Assembly: GCA_033032175.1 (NCBI GenBank)
Contig: CM065318.1
Location: 10,044,001 to 10,108,000, forward strand
DNA from: Saturnia japonica
Taxonomy: Eukaryota > Arthropoda > Insecta > Lepidoptera > Saturniidae
Direction: 5' to 3'
Length of the DNA stretch: 64,000 nt
Below, piece after piece: positions 40,851 to 53,300 of this stretch (position 1 is its first letter; each line of letters opens with the position of its first letter). The position numbers and the translations under genes were made by a program. The notes under the pieces are model-generated. The model ran no database searches, was not told the origin of the DNA, and was given only the letters and a program-made list of their open reading frames with translations.

Positions 40851-42471
40851 ATGGGTTCACTGGATAATATGAATTTATTTATAATTCTGTTTTTAATCGG
40901 GCCCAGTCATGTAAGTTACATCTTATTCAAAGGTCATTTTCTCTTATAATACATATTTATAAAAGAATAATTTGAGTAACATAATATATTTTGCAGATGA
41001 TATTTACTTCAGCTGGGATATCACCAGTACATGACTTCAAACAAAAAGTTACATCTCAAATTATAAGCGATAGATTTTTTTTAAGTTCACCACATAAAGT
41101 ATTGAAGCATTTAGATGATTCAATAATGAAAGAAACGAAAAATGTAACTCACAATCCGCAAATGGAACAAAATTTGTATATGATATCAAAAGATTTGGTT
41201 TCAGCTATTTTGTCTAAATTAGAGGTACAAGATAAAATAACAAGAATAACAAGAGAAGCTCTTGAAGCACCAGGTAAAAATAAAGGCATAACAGCAATTG
41301 AAACCCGGCGTATTTTAGATTATATATCCCGGACTTTATCTGGATATATACTAAGTATTACTAGGGATTCCACAGAACCAGAACTTCATCGCTTAGTTTA
41401 CGGTTTAGCACAAATTGCGGCTGAAGTGTCTATTGTATCAGCATTAAAAGATATTACTTACGCCATAGCCTTATCTAAAAAACAATCTGTTGATATGTCT
41501 TTACGCAGAAAAAGATCCGTATCCAAAGAAACGGATATTTTAGTACCTACTTCAATTTCACAGATTAGTAATGTATCTTCCATTTATAACGCAATTTTAA
41601 ATAAGTCTTTAGATATCACCAAAAATTATTCTAATAAATCAAAGCAAAAAAATAATACTGTAATAGCACCGTTTTCTGTCGTGCCTAGAAGTGACAAAAA
41701 CTTTGTACACATTTTAAAATCAAAAGCTTATACTCCAACAGTTGTTAAGGGATTTTTAAATCAGACCGTTCTAGATATGAAAATGGTTCTCAGGATATCA
41801 ACCAGACAGATACGGTGGTCCTGGATAAAGCAATAAATGAAACTCATTATGAAAGAGCCAATTTACAGACTTTAGATACGCAGGAATTAAACATACCAGG
41901 TCTTGTAGACGACTGGGTAGATACAAAGGAAAATATTTATAAGCCAGCTTTGAACCCAAACTTAGTTGCTGAAATGGAAATTGATCAACCCGAAATAGAA
42001 GATGAAGCTATAAATGTGAAGAAAACTAAACAAAAACTAGAAAAATTGGAGGTTAAAGCTAAGAAAGCCATTCTTTACGCTGGAGATGTGGCATACCTAA
42101 CTGCTGCAAGTGTAGTTGCGTTACGGAGAGCTTTAACTGCATCGATTGAAGTGCAAATGTCAGTGAGATATGCAAAAAATGGAATGTCCAATCATCAAGA
42201 CTTGATGATGAATTTAGCTAAAACAGCCGCTCAGCAAGCTGGAAAAGAAGCTAAAAGCGCGTCATCAAAAGCATTAACGTGCGAACGTGTAATTAAATTA
42301 GCTCTGAAGTACACAGCGCAATCTCATGGTGCTAATTTAAGTCACGTTGCAAATAGAATTGTTATGGATACGTTGTCATTGGCCACTTTAGCTAAATCTA
42401 TGGCTTTTGTTTCATCTGAAATAGCTATTAATTCTCTATATCAGGCAACAGATGTAAAACCCCCATCGTAA
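40851..42471 (+). CDS. Secreted helical protein, about 510 residues, with one apparent frameshift
   Basis: Exon 1 (ATG at 40851 or 40869, to 40910, donor GTAAGT) encodes a hydrophobic signal core MNLFIILFLIGPSH. Exon 2 begins at 40997 after TTTTGCAG and continues in phase 0. The first frame runs to 41836 but sense is lost at about 41780. There, ATGAAAATGG has four A where five would continue into the second frame (to 42471), reading NGSQDINQTDTVVLDKAINE. Features are a furin-like L-R-R-K-R-S near the middle and an Ala/Lys/Leu-rich predicted helical C-terminal half (KAKKAILYAGDVAYLTAASV; AKTAAQQAGKEAKSASSKAL). AATAAA follows at 42515. The one-base defect may be an assembly error, a null allele or early decay. 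Family not recognised. Confidence 0.75.
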
Positions 42472-42514
42472 AAAGAAACAATTTTACGGAAATATTATTT
42501 TTTAATTGAATCGA

Positions 42515-42520
42515 AATAAA
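42515..42520 (+). terminator. Polyadenylation signal of the 40851 gene
   Basis: AATAAA lies 43 bp after the stop codon. It is followed by a TATG/TTATG simple repeat. Confidence 0.65.
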
Positions 42521-42529
42521 TATTATATT

Positions 42530-44030
42530 ATGTTATGTTATGTTTATTATATTTATTATGTTTTTATGGTTGTGTGTTATGTATGTGTGTGTTTACGTGT
42601 AATATGTTTTTTTTTAAATTGTGTACATACTTATTCTGTATATGTAGATGAAACGTAGAAACATTCTCCAAAATTCAATGAATATGTTTAAGTATACGAA
42701 TAATTATCAATACACTCAAAACTTGTTGATTAAATTACAGTAAATAAATTGCTTTGGCGTATCACATTTCTGGATCAATCTGGATCTGGATCATCCAGTA
42801 AATCAAATCGATATGACGGTAATGATTGTAGATGGAAGTAATGGAACCCACTACCTACATATTCTCTGTCATTACTAATTTACTATACTTAGATATCATA
42901 GTTTTTGGATTGCCCCAAACTTACCATCAAATGTTAGAAGTTTAGCAATTTAGCTAAACTATGATAAAAAGGTAATTTTCGAAATTTTCGTGTATTTTTT
43001 TCCTAATTATAATTATCTAATCAAGCCCATATCATTGTAAACTCGTATTGACTTTATGGGTGGTAACAATAATTGATAAAATAATTTCATCAAAAAAATC
43101 CTAAGTATTAGTTATTGTACAATTTAGAAAGATACTTCACAGTTCCTTACTGTATTGGCCAACGCTGATTTGATATCTACATACTGAAGAGTGTGTAAAT
43201 GAAACTACAAATATAAAAATCAGATAGAAAGCTATTTTTATGATGTATGCATGCAATAAAAAAGCAATTTTTAAATAACTTTAAGCGACTATGAAGCGGC
43301 TTAATTGAATCCCAGCGCACTGTCGCGCTGGTGGCTGGTATTAATATTTTAATTGTCTTTGAACATACAGGTAGTTAATCTAAAGAGCTTTGTCTAGATT
43401 GGCTCATCGACAATAAAACATATTTTTGTTGGTGTTACTCGTTATTTAAACGATTAACTTCACAATTTTTTTCTTAAATCACAGCTTGTTCTGCAAAGAT
43501 TTGATAGAAAGGTTTTCTGTCTATATTTTTCTGAATTGTGATGTATACGCCACCTCTTTGTAATATAATGTAACAAAAGAGGTGAGGCCTCGGGACACGT
43601 CAACTGTTCACATTTAATTTAAAACGTACGCAATAGATGGCAGCTTTCACAAACAAGCAAAATATCAACCATCGTGGTTAGAACATAAATTAAAAAATAA
43701 TACATTGTCATTCATCATTCCTAAATCATAATTACTATTCTTTATAGATATTGTGATTAGACGAATGACCATAAATTTACATTACCTTTTTATTTAAATA
43801 CAGGAAAACAACAAGTAAATACTTTTAAATAAATAAAAGGACATTAATTTATCTATAATAAATAATAATATAATAAATCTGTAGATAAAAATAAATATGA
43901 GGCCACAATTTCACACACGGCCATTTAATTCCAAAGTAAGCAAAGGTTATAATATGGTAACTAAACAGCTGATATACATACCTTTATAGATATTTAACAC
44001 CCCCAGACACAGAACTGACATTAATTATGC
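42530..44030. other. Intergenic, no gene seen
   Basis: It opens with a (TTATG)n-like simple repeat (42525-42570). The rest is AT-rich with no supported exon. Confidence 0.5.
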
Positions 44031-44033
44031 TCA

Positions 44034-44130
44034 TCACACAAAAGTCAGTCTTGGGCGAAGATCGAACCCGCGACCTCTTGGCTCAATAGTAGCGTTTACT
44101 ACCACTGCGCCACGAGGCCTTAATATGTAA
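44034..44130 (-). repeat. tRNA-like SINE head
   Basis: The minus strand reads CCTCGTGGCGCAGTGGTAGT (A box) and GGTCGCGGGTTCGATCTTCG (B box). The acceptor halves do not pair, so I call it a SINE head. An ACTAGCTGTGCCCC fragment follows at 44166. Confidence 0.65.
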
Positions 44131-44199
44131 TATTTCATTCCGAAATTCCCGATAGGCATATTAATACTAGCTGTGCCCCACGGTTTCACCCGTGTTTTT

Positions 44200-45130
44200 A
44201 TCCGACAAATACCGCTCCTCCAACGCGACACACCCGTGTGCTTATCATAATTATTGTTCTCACTTCCTGTAAGTAAAAATTATATTAATTTTTCATTATC
44301 TCCTAAATGATGTGTCTAAATAACATACTATAAAGGGCAGTATCGGCTCTGTTAACTGTCCATGTCCACGCAGTAGCAGGCGGCTGCCGAAAGGCAATAG
44401 TCGGCTGTCGGTAGTTCAATAATACAGCAGATCATCAGTTCACAAAGTGTACCGGTAACTGCAAGTGTGTGTTTGATTTAGCCTTGAGGTTACGTACTGT
44501 CCGGCCGATACCTGTCAACTGAGACTCGCGTCGCCGAAGGCCACACACTTGAAAACGTATTCGTAAACGCAAAAGAAACTGTGTGTGATCTATTACAATT
44601 AACTGATAGGCTAATATCTGCCGCCCAACTGTTAGTCTGTAAGGCCGTTTACTTTATCAAGCAGGACAGAACTCCTTTTCTTGAGAGTTCGTTAGTTTTC
44701 ACTTTTTACCCTATTATACCCACTACCAGCCTTCTGCTATTCTGGCTTCCTAATTTAGAACTACGTTGTCGTCTCTAGTTTCTTGGAAGATTATTTTGTT
44801 CTGTAATGCAATGCGCAGATGAATTCCAAATACAGGTATTTGGATGACCTTATGGACCAACTATAGCATCAGAGGCCCATTTCCGCAACCTACAAGTATC
44901 TCATTACTAGACGACGACGTGACGTACGAAACGATGATATTTAAGACCCTTTTTTATTAATTAAAAGCTAGTTAATCTTTAAAACTGTGTATTGCTTTTT
45001 AGGAATATTAGGTACAATATGGCCGAAAAAAAATCCGTTTTTCCAGTTTTTTCTCATAATATAATTGTAACAGAATTTACTAACTAACCGAATTTATAAA
45101 GCGTTAGCCTTGAGAGATTATTTGATATTT
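44200..45130. other. No gene seen
   Basis: Mixed-composition sequence. The frame 44581-44778 has hydrophobic stretches but no promoter, splice or family support. Confidence 0.4.
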
Positions 45131-45132
45131 AA

Positions 45133-45542
45133 AAAATCGGTTGTCTGTAAAGTCGGTTTACTGACGATAGTTGAACGTGACAACGTCATAAGAAATTACT
45201 GATGGAATGGTATCATTTTTCAAAAGAAAATTTTAATTTTATTTGTTTGATAGATATTTTGTATGGATATAGAGAAGGAGGTAAATCGAAATGACAATTG
45301 AATTGATCAAGTTACATTTATTTTTACGCATAAATACAACTATGTCAAAGTAGGAGAGAGACAGATGTCGAACGCTGCCGAACGCGGAGGCCGATTATGC
45401 CTCTTTGTCGCTCGTTCCGTGCTCTAGCTTGCACTTCAAACCTGAAATGGAACGCCTCAGAGCGAGCTAACGCCGCATGAGTCATGTTTCTTCGTGCGTG
45501 CAGCCGGCTCCATCGAATTATAAGACGTTGTCACGTCAAAAA
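45133..45542. repeat. Dispersed repeat with GACAACGTC ends, copy 1
   Basis: It starts GGTTGTCTGTAAAGTCGGTT and GAACGTGACAACGTCATAAG. It ends with ATTATAAGACGTTGTCACGT. The start and end contain an inverted ACGTGACAACGTC motif. A shorter copy lies at 54273-54497. The interior is GC-rich and non-coding. Confidence 0.65.
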
Positions 45543-45592
45543 ATTGCAGACGTATTTTGCGATATTAGTCCTTTTGGATATAGACTAGCTGT

Positions 45593-46240
45593 GCCCAGCG
45601 GTTTCACCCGCATATAATACTTCAATAAAGACAATATTTGTATCGGGCGACTAGATGGTCACATCGTGGCATCGCGCGGCTCGTTCGCGCCACTACTACT
45701 ATAGACATAGACCCGAGCCGAGTGTTGAATTATTTTAATTTTGTATTATCTCTTAAACTATGCGTCTATATAACATGCTGTAAAAGACAAAGTTTATCTT
45801 CATTATAAATTGTTTTATAATTGAACGAAATGACTTTTGTTCGTAAGGATTAATATGATAAGCCTAAAAATAATGATCATAAATAAATTTTTAATCTTCA
45901 ACAAAAAACTAGTAAAATTGTTTATGTTATTAAGAAATAGGCATATGCTATCGGGGACTTTTTTAGATATACTAAGCAGCAATATAACTAACCATTACGC
46001 CAGCGCACGCGGATAAAGATGTTCGGGAACACTTCCACTTCGACTTCCTTAACAAAAATCAATATTTAAGGCTAGCTGAGAGATGTAGCATAATGTTAGA
46101 TAGTCTATACTATTCCTCGTGAATCTGGCTATCATAAAGAAATAAATAGTTTTTGGAATCCGACTGATAGTTCCAGAGGTTAGCGTGGATAAGCAAATAA
46201 AGAAACTTTTACGCTTTATTATTTTATAATACTATATATC
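45593..46240 (+). repeat. Interspersed repeat of the ACTAGCTGTGCCC family
   Basis: It is collinear with 8221-8938: ACTAGCTGTGCCCAGCGG, ACATAGACCCGAGCCGAGTG, CCTCGTGAATCTGGCTATCAT and a TTTACGCTTTATTATTTTAT tail. Confidence 0.7.
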
Positions 46241-46264
46241 TACTGTATTATATAAATATAATAT

Positions 46265-46756
46265 ATAGCTGTGCTCCAAAGTTTCATCCGTATATAATTT
46301 AAAAGAAATCAATGTTGGTGATTTTTATAATACTTCAGTACAGACAATATTACAGCTCGTTCTCGCCACTACTATTAAAGAACAACAAAATATCTTATTG
46401 TAGATTATGTATAATAGATATGCATATGCTATCGCGGACTTTTTTAGATATACTAAGGGGCAATATTTTTGTAAACTATTGAACTTACGTATCACTAACC
46501 ATTACAGCAGCACACGCGAACAAATCAGTTTGGGATAGCTTTGGGTTCCAACTTACTTAACAAAAATCAATATTTAAGGCTCGCTGAGAGGTGTAGCTTA
46601 GTTATAAATAGCCTATACTATTTTTCGTGAATCTGGCTATCATATACAAAAATAATTTTTCGAATCCGACCGCTACCAGTTGTCCAGAGATTACCGTGTT
46701 TAAATAAACAAACAAAAAAACTCGTCCGCTTTACTAAATTAATAATAGTATAGATA
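46265..46756 (+). repeat. Interspersed repeat of the ACTAGCTGTGCCC family, internally deleted
   Basis: TAGCTGTGCTCCAAAGTTTC starts a copy directly downstream of the previous one. It shares TATGCTATCGCGGACTTTTTTAG and ends CTTTACTAAATTAATAATAGTATAGAT. Confidence 0.68.
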
Positions 46757-46807
46757 TACACGGACTGATTTCTGAACACGATAAACCAAAAGAAAATCAT
46801 AGATGGT

Positions 46808-47860
46808 TTTTTTTTCTGACTGACTATACTAATAGCCTGAGGGGCCCTAAACAAATAGAGCCACTGATGGCTTTGACAGCTTCACCAGGCTTGGGAGCAA
46901 GCGCTTACGGAATTTAGCTGCGAAAGCGTGGACAACATGCGCACAAGGGTGCCAAAGTGGCCGGTCCTCGGCTTGGGTTGTTACTGAGATTGTGAAAAGG
47001 TCGCGAACTGACTTATCGCGAAACCCTATCCGTAGAAAATTCTAGCTAAACTAACGTATATATATATACATGTTCCTGCCTCCTGGGAGAAAGGAATGAA
47101 CATATTGTGTTCATTGTAACATAGTATTCTGTAAACATGGTCGAAACTAACTATCGTAAAAAAAGAAAAAAAAAGTTCCTTTACATAAACTATGTACTTA
47201 TGTGGGGTGCACGTATGTATGTATGAGCTACGGTGTTGTATGTGCAGTGTCACCTGTATCGCGCGAGTGGCTGCATGACTCAAGGGTTCTACACTGAGGG
47301 AACGGACCTAGGCTTGAGTTGCTGCAAGAGAGGGAGGACGTGACGGGTGTACGGGAGCGAAATTAGCCGCTCGTCCCTTGCGGAGGGAACGGTGGTTTCG
47401 CGGGCGAGGGCGCGAACGCGCTTTGTTTGGAGAGACGGTGGAGTAGTATTTGTTTATTTCCGCGATCTTATCAACGGGATTGGTAAAGATATTTACGGCC
47501 AGAGTTGTTCCCGGGGATGTTCGGTTTTGGGGTGTAAGTCGCGGCGGCTTTCACCAACAAATTCGTGTGCTTCGACGCAGTGTCGAAGTGCGATCGCATA
47601 TGGTATGTAATAAACGATTCGATCGAGGGAAGTTCCATATCTTTATGTAGGTCTTCCTGTCGAACGTACCAAGGAGTTTTGTTAATTTTACGTAAGAATC
47701 GGGTTTGGAGGATTTGGAATTTGTTAATGATCAAGATCAACATCTTTGACGTATGTGCGAATATGGCGCAGCTATATGTCATGATAGGACGGACACATGT
47801 CTTGTATAATGTAAGATTATGTCTCAGGGACATTTTGCTTAGTATCAGGAGGTGCAGTCT
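46808..47860 (-). mobile_element. 5'-truncated Jockey-like LINE, copy 3 (older)
   Basis: A short T tail (46807-46815) is followed by GACTGACTATACTAATAGCC and GAGGGGCCCTA, matching the 3' UTR of 3768-4923. The minus-strand frame 47833-47471 reads MSLRHNLTLYKTCVRPIMTY, FLRKINKTPWYVRQEDLHKD and LLVKAAATYTPKPNI. It is clearly more diverged than copy 1, and no target duplication was found. Confidence 0.82.
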
Positions 47861-47929
47861 ATGTGTATGGTATTGTAAATTATCACTTATTTTTTAAAAC
47901 GCGAAACACTGTTATTTCTTCCTAAAAGC

Positions 47930-48190
47930 ATAAATATGAATTTTCATAACCCTAAATTTAGAAATAGTGGGTTCTTCATACAATCTTTCATCCCCTATTT
48001 CACCTCTTAAAGTTTTATTTTCACGACATAAGGTAAGCCGATGTCTTTCTTCAAGGTCCATTAAATCTCTATACCAAAGTTCATCAAATTTGGTTTGATG
48101 CGTTCTTCGTACAAACCTTCATCACCTATTTCAGGGCGTGAAATGCAACAGACAGGACAGAAAGAGCTACATTCGCATTTATAGTATTAC
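47930..48190. repeat. Degenerate LINE 3'-UTR-like repeat
   Basis: Two rough units contain TTCTTCATACAATCTTTCATCCCCTATTTCACCTC-like text and, near 48100, TTCTTCGTACAAACCTTCATCACCTATTTCAGGG-like text. The pattern is typical of insect LINE 3' UTRs. No coding content. Confidence 0.45.
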
Positions 48191-48199
48191 TATGGATTA

Positions 48200-49130
48200 T
48201 CAATTTTATTATGCTATCATTTTCTATGGTGTCATGTATCAATTAAAATATGATTCATAACAGTAAATTACCCAGCAGCAGAATAACGACAAAAGTTTAT
48301 AATAATACATTTTTGAAATGAATTCTCTCTTTCTATACCTTTCTTTGTTTTTCTTTAACTGATACTTTTTAGCATGATAAAAATGACAAAAGATCGATTC
48401 TTGTGGTGTCCTTTTTGTTTTCTATATTGTTAACACAAATCTGAAAACTGAATAAAAAAAATGTCGATTTTTGAGAGATCGATCTTTTAGACTTCGATTT
48501 TTTGTGAATCGATACATCGGAGTTTGATTGAAATCGATCTTTTTCGGAATGAATTACCATCCCTAGCAGCGATGCGGCACTGGACTCGCTTTCGTGATTT
48601 TATCCAACATAGGGTGACCCCTTTTTAATATGATTTATCATATAGATCTAAGGTCAACTCATATTGAAAAGTTCAAAATTCACTGAAACTGTACATCTTA
48701 TAACTTTATATAAACTTTCTATCATCATCATTTTATAAACCATTTTCAAAGTTTCAGTCAATTCAACTGAAGAGATATTTTATAGCATTTTTATCGAACA
48801 AATGTTCGACGTGATTTTTAAAATTGATATAACTTTTTTATTTATGAATTTATTGAAGTAAATCAAACACTAAATGTTAAGTGAACCTTACCACAATATA
48901 TTAGTGAAAACCGTTTCCAAATCTGTTAAGCCGCTTCTGAGATTAGCGCGCACAGAACTTGGCAAACAGCCAAACCGACAAACAGAAAAATTCTAACAAT
49001 CATTGTTTTCGGTTCTACTGCGTTGGTAAAGGCTCCCTAATAATAGTTTTTCTTATATATCTTCTATATACAGACATCGATCAGTTACGTTTTTATTATA
49101 TGTATAGATAGAAGATATAGATAGATAGGT
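48200..49130. other. No gene seen
   Basis: It contains ATCGATC/TTTTTCG low-complexity near 48460-48545. Near 48920-49000 is a TGAGATTAGCGCGCACAG then CAAACCGACAAACAG tail resembling a non-LTR 3' end. Confidence 0.4.
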
Positions 49131-49133
49131 ACG

Positions 49134-49397
49134 GTTTTTTTAAAGTGTATCAAAATTAAGCGATCCCTTGTGTAACAAAATGCTCCACTGTCTAACGTTT
49201 TTGGAAGAATTATTCAGTGGAATGTAACGAAATGCCTTTGCATAAATATATTTTTGTAAATTCAGTAATTAACAATACAAATATGTTTGTGAAAATGGCA
49301 TTTCGTTACATTCCACTGAGTAATTCTTCCAAAAAGGTTAGTCAGTGGAGCATTTTGTTACACAAGGGAACGTTTAACTTTGGTAAACTTTAAAAAA
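49134..49397. mobile_element. 264-bp hairpin MITE with about 110-bp arms
   Basis: Left arm (49135-49245) and inverted right arm (49285-49397) share CCCTTGTGTAACAAAATGCT, CCACTG, TTTTTGGAAGAATTA and TCAGTGGAATGTAACGAAAT. The outer TTTTTTTAAAGT ends also mirror each other. The loop is only about 40 bp. It has no coding capacity, and a transcript would fold into a long near-perfect hairpin. Confidence 0.82.
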
Positions 49398-49439
49398 ATT
49401 CCGCCTTAGGATCTGATCACAAACATGGCCTTAAATTTT

Positions 49440-50225
49440 TTTATTTATTTGTCTGTCTCTCTGTCCGTTTGTATGTACGGATTTGACTAAAAAACGGATT
49501 GACCGATTGTAATGAATTTTTGTACACGGGAAGCTTATGTTATTGGTCAATTGATAGGCTATAAGAATTTTCAATGATACCTACTTTTAGAAATAGTAAA
49601 AAAAAATATTTAAAAAAATGTGTGCAAATGACACGTGGTAGAAGTGAAACCTTCACATCTATGTTTTTTTAAATTCAGAAAATGATCAAATACACACTAA
49701 TTTAAAGTTTATGAAAATGTACATACAAGTACTCACAATCATTATTCACAATATCATTTTCAATTAATGCACATTTGAAATAACCATGGTAACCTAATAC
49801 AATATCAATCAGTAACAGAATGTCATAGTGTTGTCTAAAAAGTTTTTGTTTCGTGCCTTTTTGGTGAGGTAATAAAATTCATTATTGCGTGTCAATCTTT
49901 TTATTGTCGCTTTCGCGTTTTCGTTTTATCGACTTTCAAATCACAACAATGCTAAAGAAGTTTTCACTTCAAAAATTAACCATTTTGATCTAATTTTGTA
50001 GACGGAAAGCATACGTCATTCTATAACTGATAGGCTATAAAAATCGTCAACAATACATCTAGGCACTTTAAAAAAAAATTGTAAATGAAATTTCAAAAAC
50101 GGGCAATAAGTAGATTGTTAAAGCCTTATGAATTGGTAATAATATGAGTAAAAATTAAAATAAGTACAGGATGTAAATAATTACTGTTTAACAAGCGTGT
50201 GCGGAGCCGCGGGCACACCGCTAGT
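49440..50225. repeat. Degenerate interspersed repeat ending at GGGCACACCGCTAGT
   Basis: TCTGTCTCTCTGTCCGTTTG, GTACACGGGAAGCTTATG, a TTGATAGGCTATAAGAATTT block and the end GAGCCGCGGGCACACCGCTAGT are lepidopteran non-LTR repeat phrases. Related text occurs at 53080-53300. Confidence 0.55.
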
Positions 50226-50229
50226 CTAT

Positions 50230-53075
50230 AAAGACTAATAAGAAAATTAAAATTATGCTCATTGATAAGCTCATCACTTGAGAACGGCTGCGCCGATATG
50301 GTTATATTTTGTTCATAAACGTTCGTAATTGTTCGAATTAGGTTTTTTGAAAAGAAAAATTGGAAAATACGGCAAAACTTAATGTCCTTTTTATCGGATT
50401 TTTGAAACCATAACTCAGGATTCAATGGATGAATGCATATTATGCGTATATAATGCGTAACTCTTTTTTTTGTCCGTTAAACCCTGGAAAACTTGTCATG
50501 AAAACAAATCGGGGTAGGTAGCGCTGTGGTAAGGCTATAGACCATCGGAAGTGGCAGAAGAATGTCGGCCAGGCGAGCATTTATAATAAAGGTACTACGT
50601 ATACCTATCCAATATTTTTTCTCAACCATGTATTATATTAGGAGAACACTCTATGGCGGGGGCCTACCGTGACTTCACCTATACTGACGAATTGAAGGTC
50701 CTATACCTTGTGTGCTAGTTTGGTATTTTCTTTTGACAGGATATCTGGATTCGTGATATACCTACGATACGCTGTCTGGGATAGAGACAGATTCACGGGA
50801 ATATTTCACATGTTTCTAATAAATACATCGTAGAAAATTTTCAAAACCGACGAAAATATTGGAAAACAAACATTTCAGTAATTTTTGAGCTCTAATCTGA
50901 GCATAATAACCGACCATAGTTATTCTGGAGCGTCTTTCGCATATTTTTTGTCAGAATCCGAATATCAGCTCTGCTACTAGTGCCATCCCGAGGAAAGTTT
51001 CGGGATTCTAATCAAAATAAGGCACTAAGAAGCCACTTATGCACGTAAAACACTACTTACTACCTGTTCGGGAAACATACCAGTCATCGAGAAGAGCTGG
51101 TAAGAAACTCTTCAAAGAATTGGGTTAAAAACAAATACAAGTTCATGACTTATAAAACGTTTTAGTTAATAATCATAGGTTAATTCCATATAGTACTCAT
51201 TGGACGTTCATGGTTCTGGTACTTTAGGAACAAGGAAAAAATATTTTTCTTGCTTTTTAATAATAATCTCATAATCTTAATAGTAAGCAATTTAGTGTGC
51301 CTAAACTCATCTTATTTCTATGATTTTTCTTTACCACAATCATCATGATAAATAGTTCATCTACCTCAGCAATTAAGGATGGCAGAAATGGAGCCATAAA
51401 ATGGCTATCTTGGCAACACTGGCGACTGAAGCTAAACTACGATATCATTGCGTTGCAGGTGATCGGATCGACAATTCGTCCTTATTCGGATCATGTATAC
51501 CCGATTCCTTATTACATTGCAATGGATATTGACAAAAATCGCGATAGATAGTAACGTGAAATAATGCTATAAGCAGTAATGTGTTTCGAGATCTTAATAT
51601 AGAACCCAACACTATTTACCTACAAAAAACTTACAAAGTTTAAAACACGTTACGATGTCGCGTTTTATGAGATTTTTAAAATTAATTCCTTATAACGCAG
51701 GAGCATCGATATGTAGTGCAAACTTGTTAACATCAAGGAAATCAAAGTAGTCCCTGTTCCAAAAAAGGTTGGGAGTCGCTGCTGGATCTATTAGTAAGGC
51801 TAACCTCTGTTTCCTTGCTCCCTTCAATTGCAAGCATTGATTAGCAGTCTAGAGATGAGCATAACAGGCAAAATAAGAAACCCGTTCTATCTGTTCCTCT
51901 TCCAGAGAAATAAAATTTCCAGTAACCTCTTCCAAAATAACAGCTTGTTTCATGATGCTATCTCTTTCTATTAATATAACTGAAAACAGTACAACTTGTT
52001 TCAAGTCATATTTGTTTGTATCTCTCTCTATCAAAGTAAAGCCCATTAGGCTTGAATATGGAACAGCATGTTACAAACTGAATCATTTACTTTTGTCCCA
52101 CACTAGTATAGGGAAGAGGTGCTTAGTATTTAGTAACAGCTTTATCAGTTTACAACAACCAATTCCAAATTCAAAGTTCAAAACAATTACTTGTCAGTGC
52201 CTATTCTTTAAAACTTTTTCGATAAATACGCCTCCGATTAACACTCCTAATTAGCACTTCTCTTTAATTAAGTACCTATGTAGAAAAAAATATATTATTC
52301 CAATTAGATGTAGCTACCGATCATATGTTTTTTAGGGAAACAACTACAAAATAACAAGGAGTATAAAAACAATTTTCAGCCTATTAATTAATATTGTAAA
52401 GTGATTCGTATGTATTTGGGGTGCTTGCTTCCTGGAGCAGTGGTCGGGGTCGACGCTATTGTTTCCACTACCAGTCTATTTCTAAATAACAATCAACCAA
52501 ATTACAATAGAATGTTGATTTTGAACAAATAAATTTTCTAGAATGAGCTCCAGAAATGGTTATTAAGAAGATAGGTTAGTGTTTTATATATTCTTTATAG
52601 GTTTAGCGTTGGCAACAATCTCATGATGATGTGGCTCCGTATAATAAATAACACGCTAAGTTTATAAGAAACTGGCTGCCAATTGCAGCTGCCGGAATAT
52701 ACCAGTGGGTGTTGGTGATTGATTTTTATCTTATGGGGTAATGTTCTACCACTATGAGTGAATCTTTCTTTGTCTGACTAAAAACACTATACAAACATTT
52801 TAATACCATAATTTAAAAAAAAAAAACATTTTGAATTACCAGAAATTTCAATTTACGGTGAAGCTCAAATAAGGCAAGCTAACCAGAAACCAGCAAATCT
52901 CAAATATTCACAGAATATAAAATAACACTAGTTTTGAACCTCCAAGAGGAAAACTATTTACATATTCTATATCTGTATTAATAAATTTGTAGTTCTGAAG
53001 TCAGTACATAGTTTAATATTTTGGTAAACTTTCTTGATATATACTTATATTAAGGACACTCATCACGAAAATATC
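50230..53075. other. No gene seen; one inverted repeat fragment
   Basis: Frames are short and unconvincing (51345-51551 and 51952-52254 show no domain). At about 52605-52745 a reversed, diverged copy of the CTTAGCGTGTTACCATC repeat is visible (ACACGCTAAGTTTATAAG). Confidence 0.45.
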
Positions 53076-53079
53076 GTTA

Positions 53080-53300
53080 ATTTTTTTTTATCTGTCTGTC
53101 TGTTTGCATTTCCGGAATCAACTCAACAACGGCTTGGCCAATATTTATGAAATTTTGTACACGTGAAGTTTATGTTATTCCATAATTGATAGGTTACATG
53201 AATCCTGAATAATACTTTTAGAAATCATGAAAAAATCGCGTATCTAAACCATTCGTCCGATTGCGATGAAACTTTGGTAAGATATTGTGCGCACACACGC
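53080..53300. repeat. Degenerate interspersed repeat
   Basis: ATCTGTCTGTCTGTTTGCAT, GTACACGTGAAGTTTATGTT and TTGATAGGTTACATGAATCC match the phrases at 49440-49600. Confidence 0.5.

Noticed and set aside
44034..44113. Possible tRNA gene
   Set aside because: Acceptor arms do not pair; the head resembles the fragment at 19296-19350, so a SINE is more likely.
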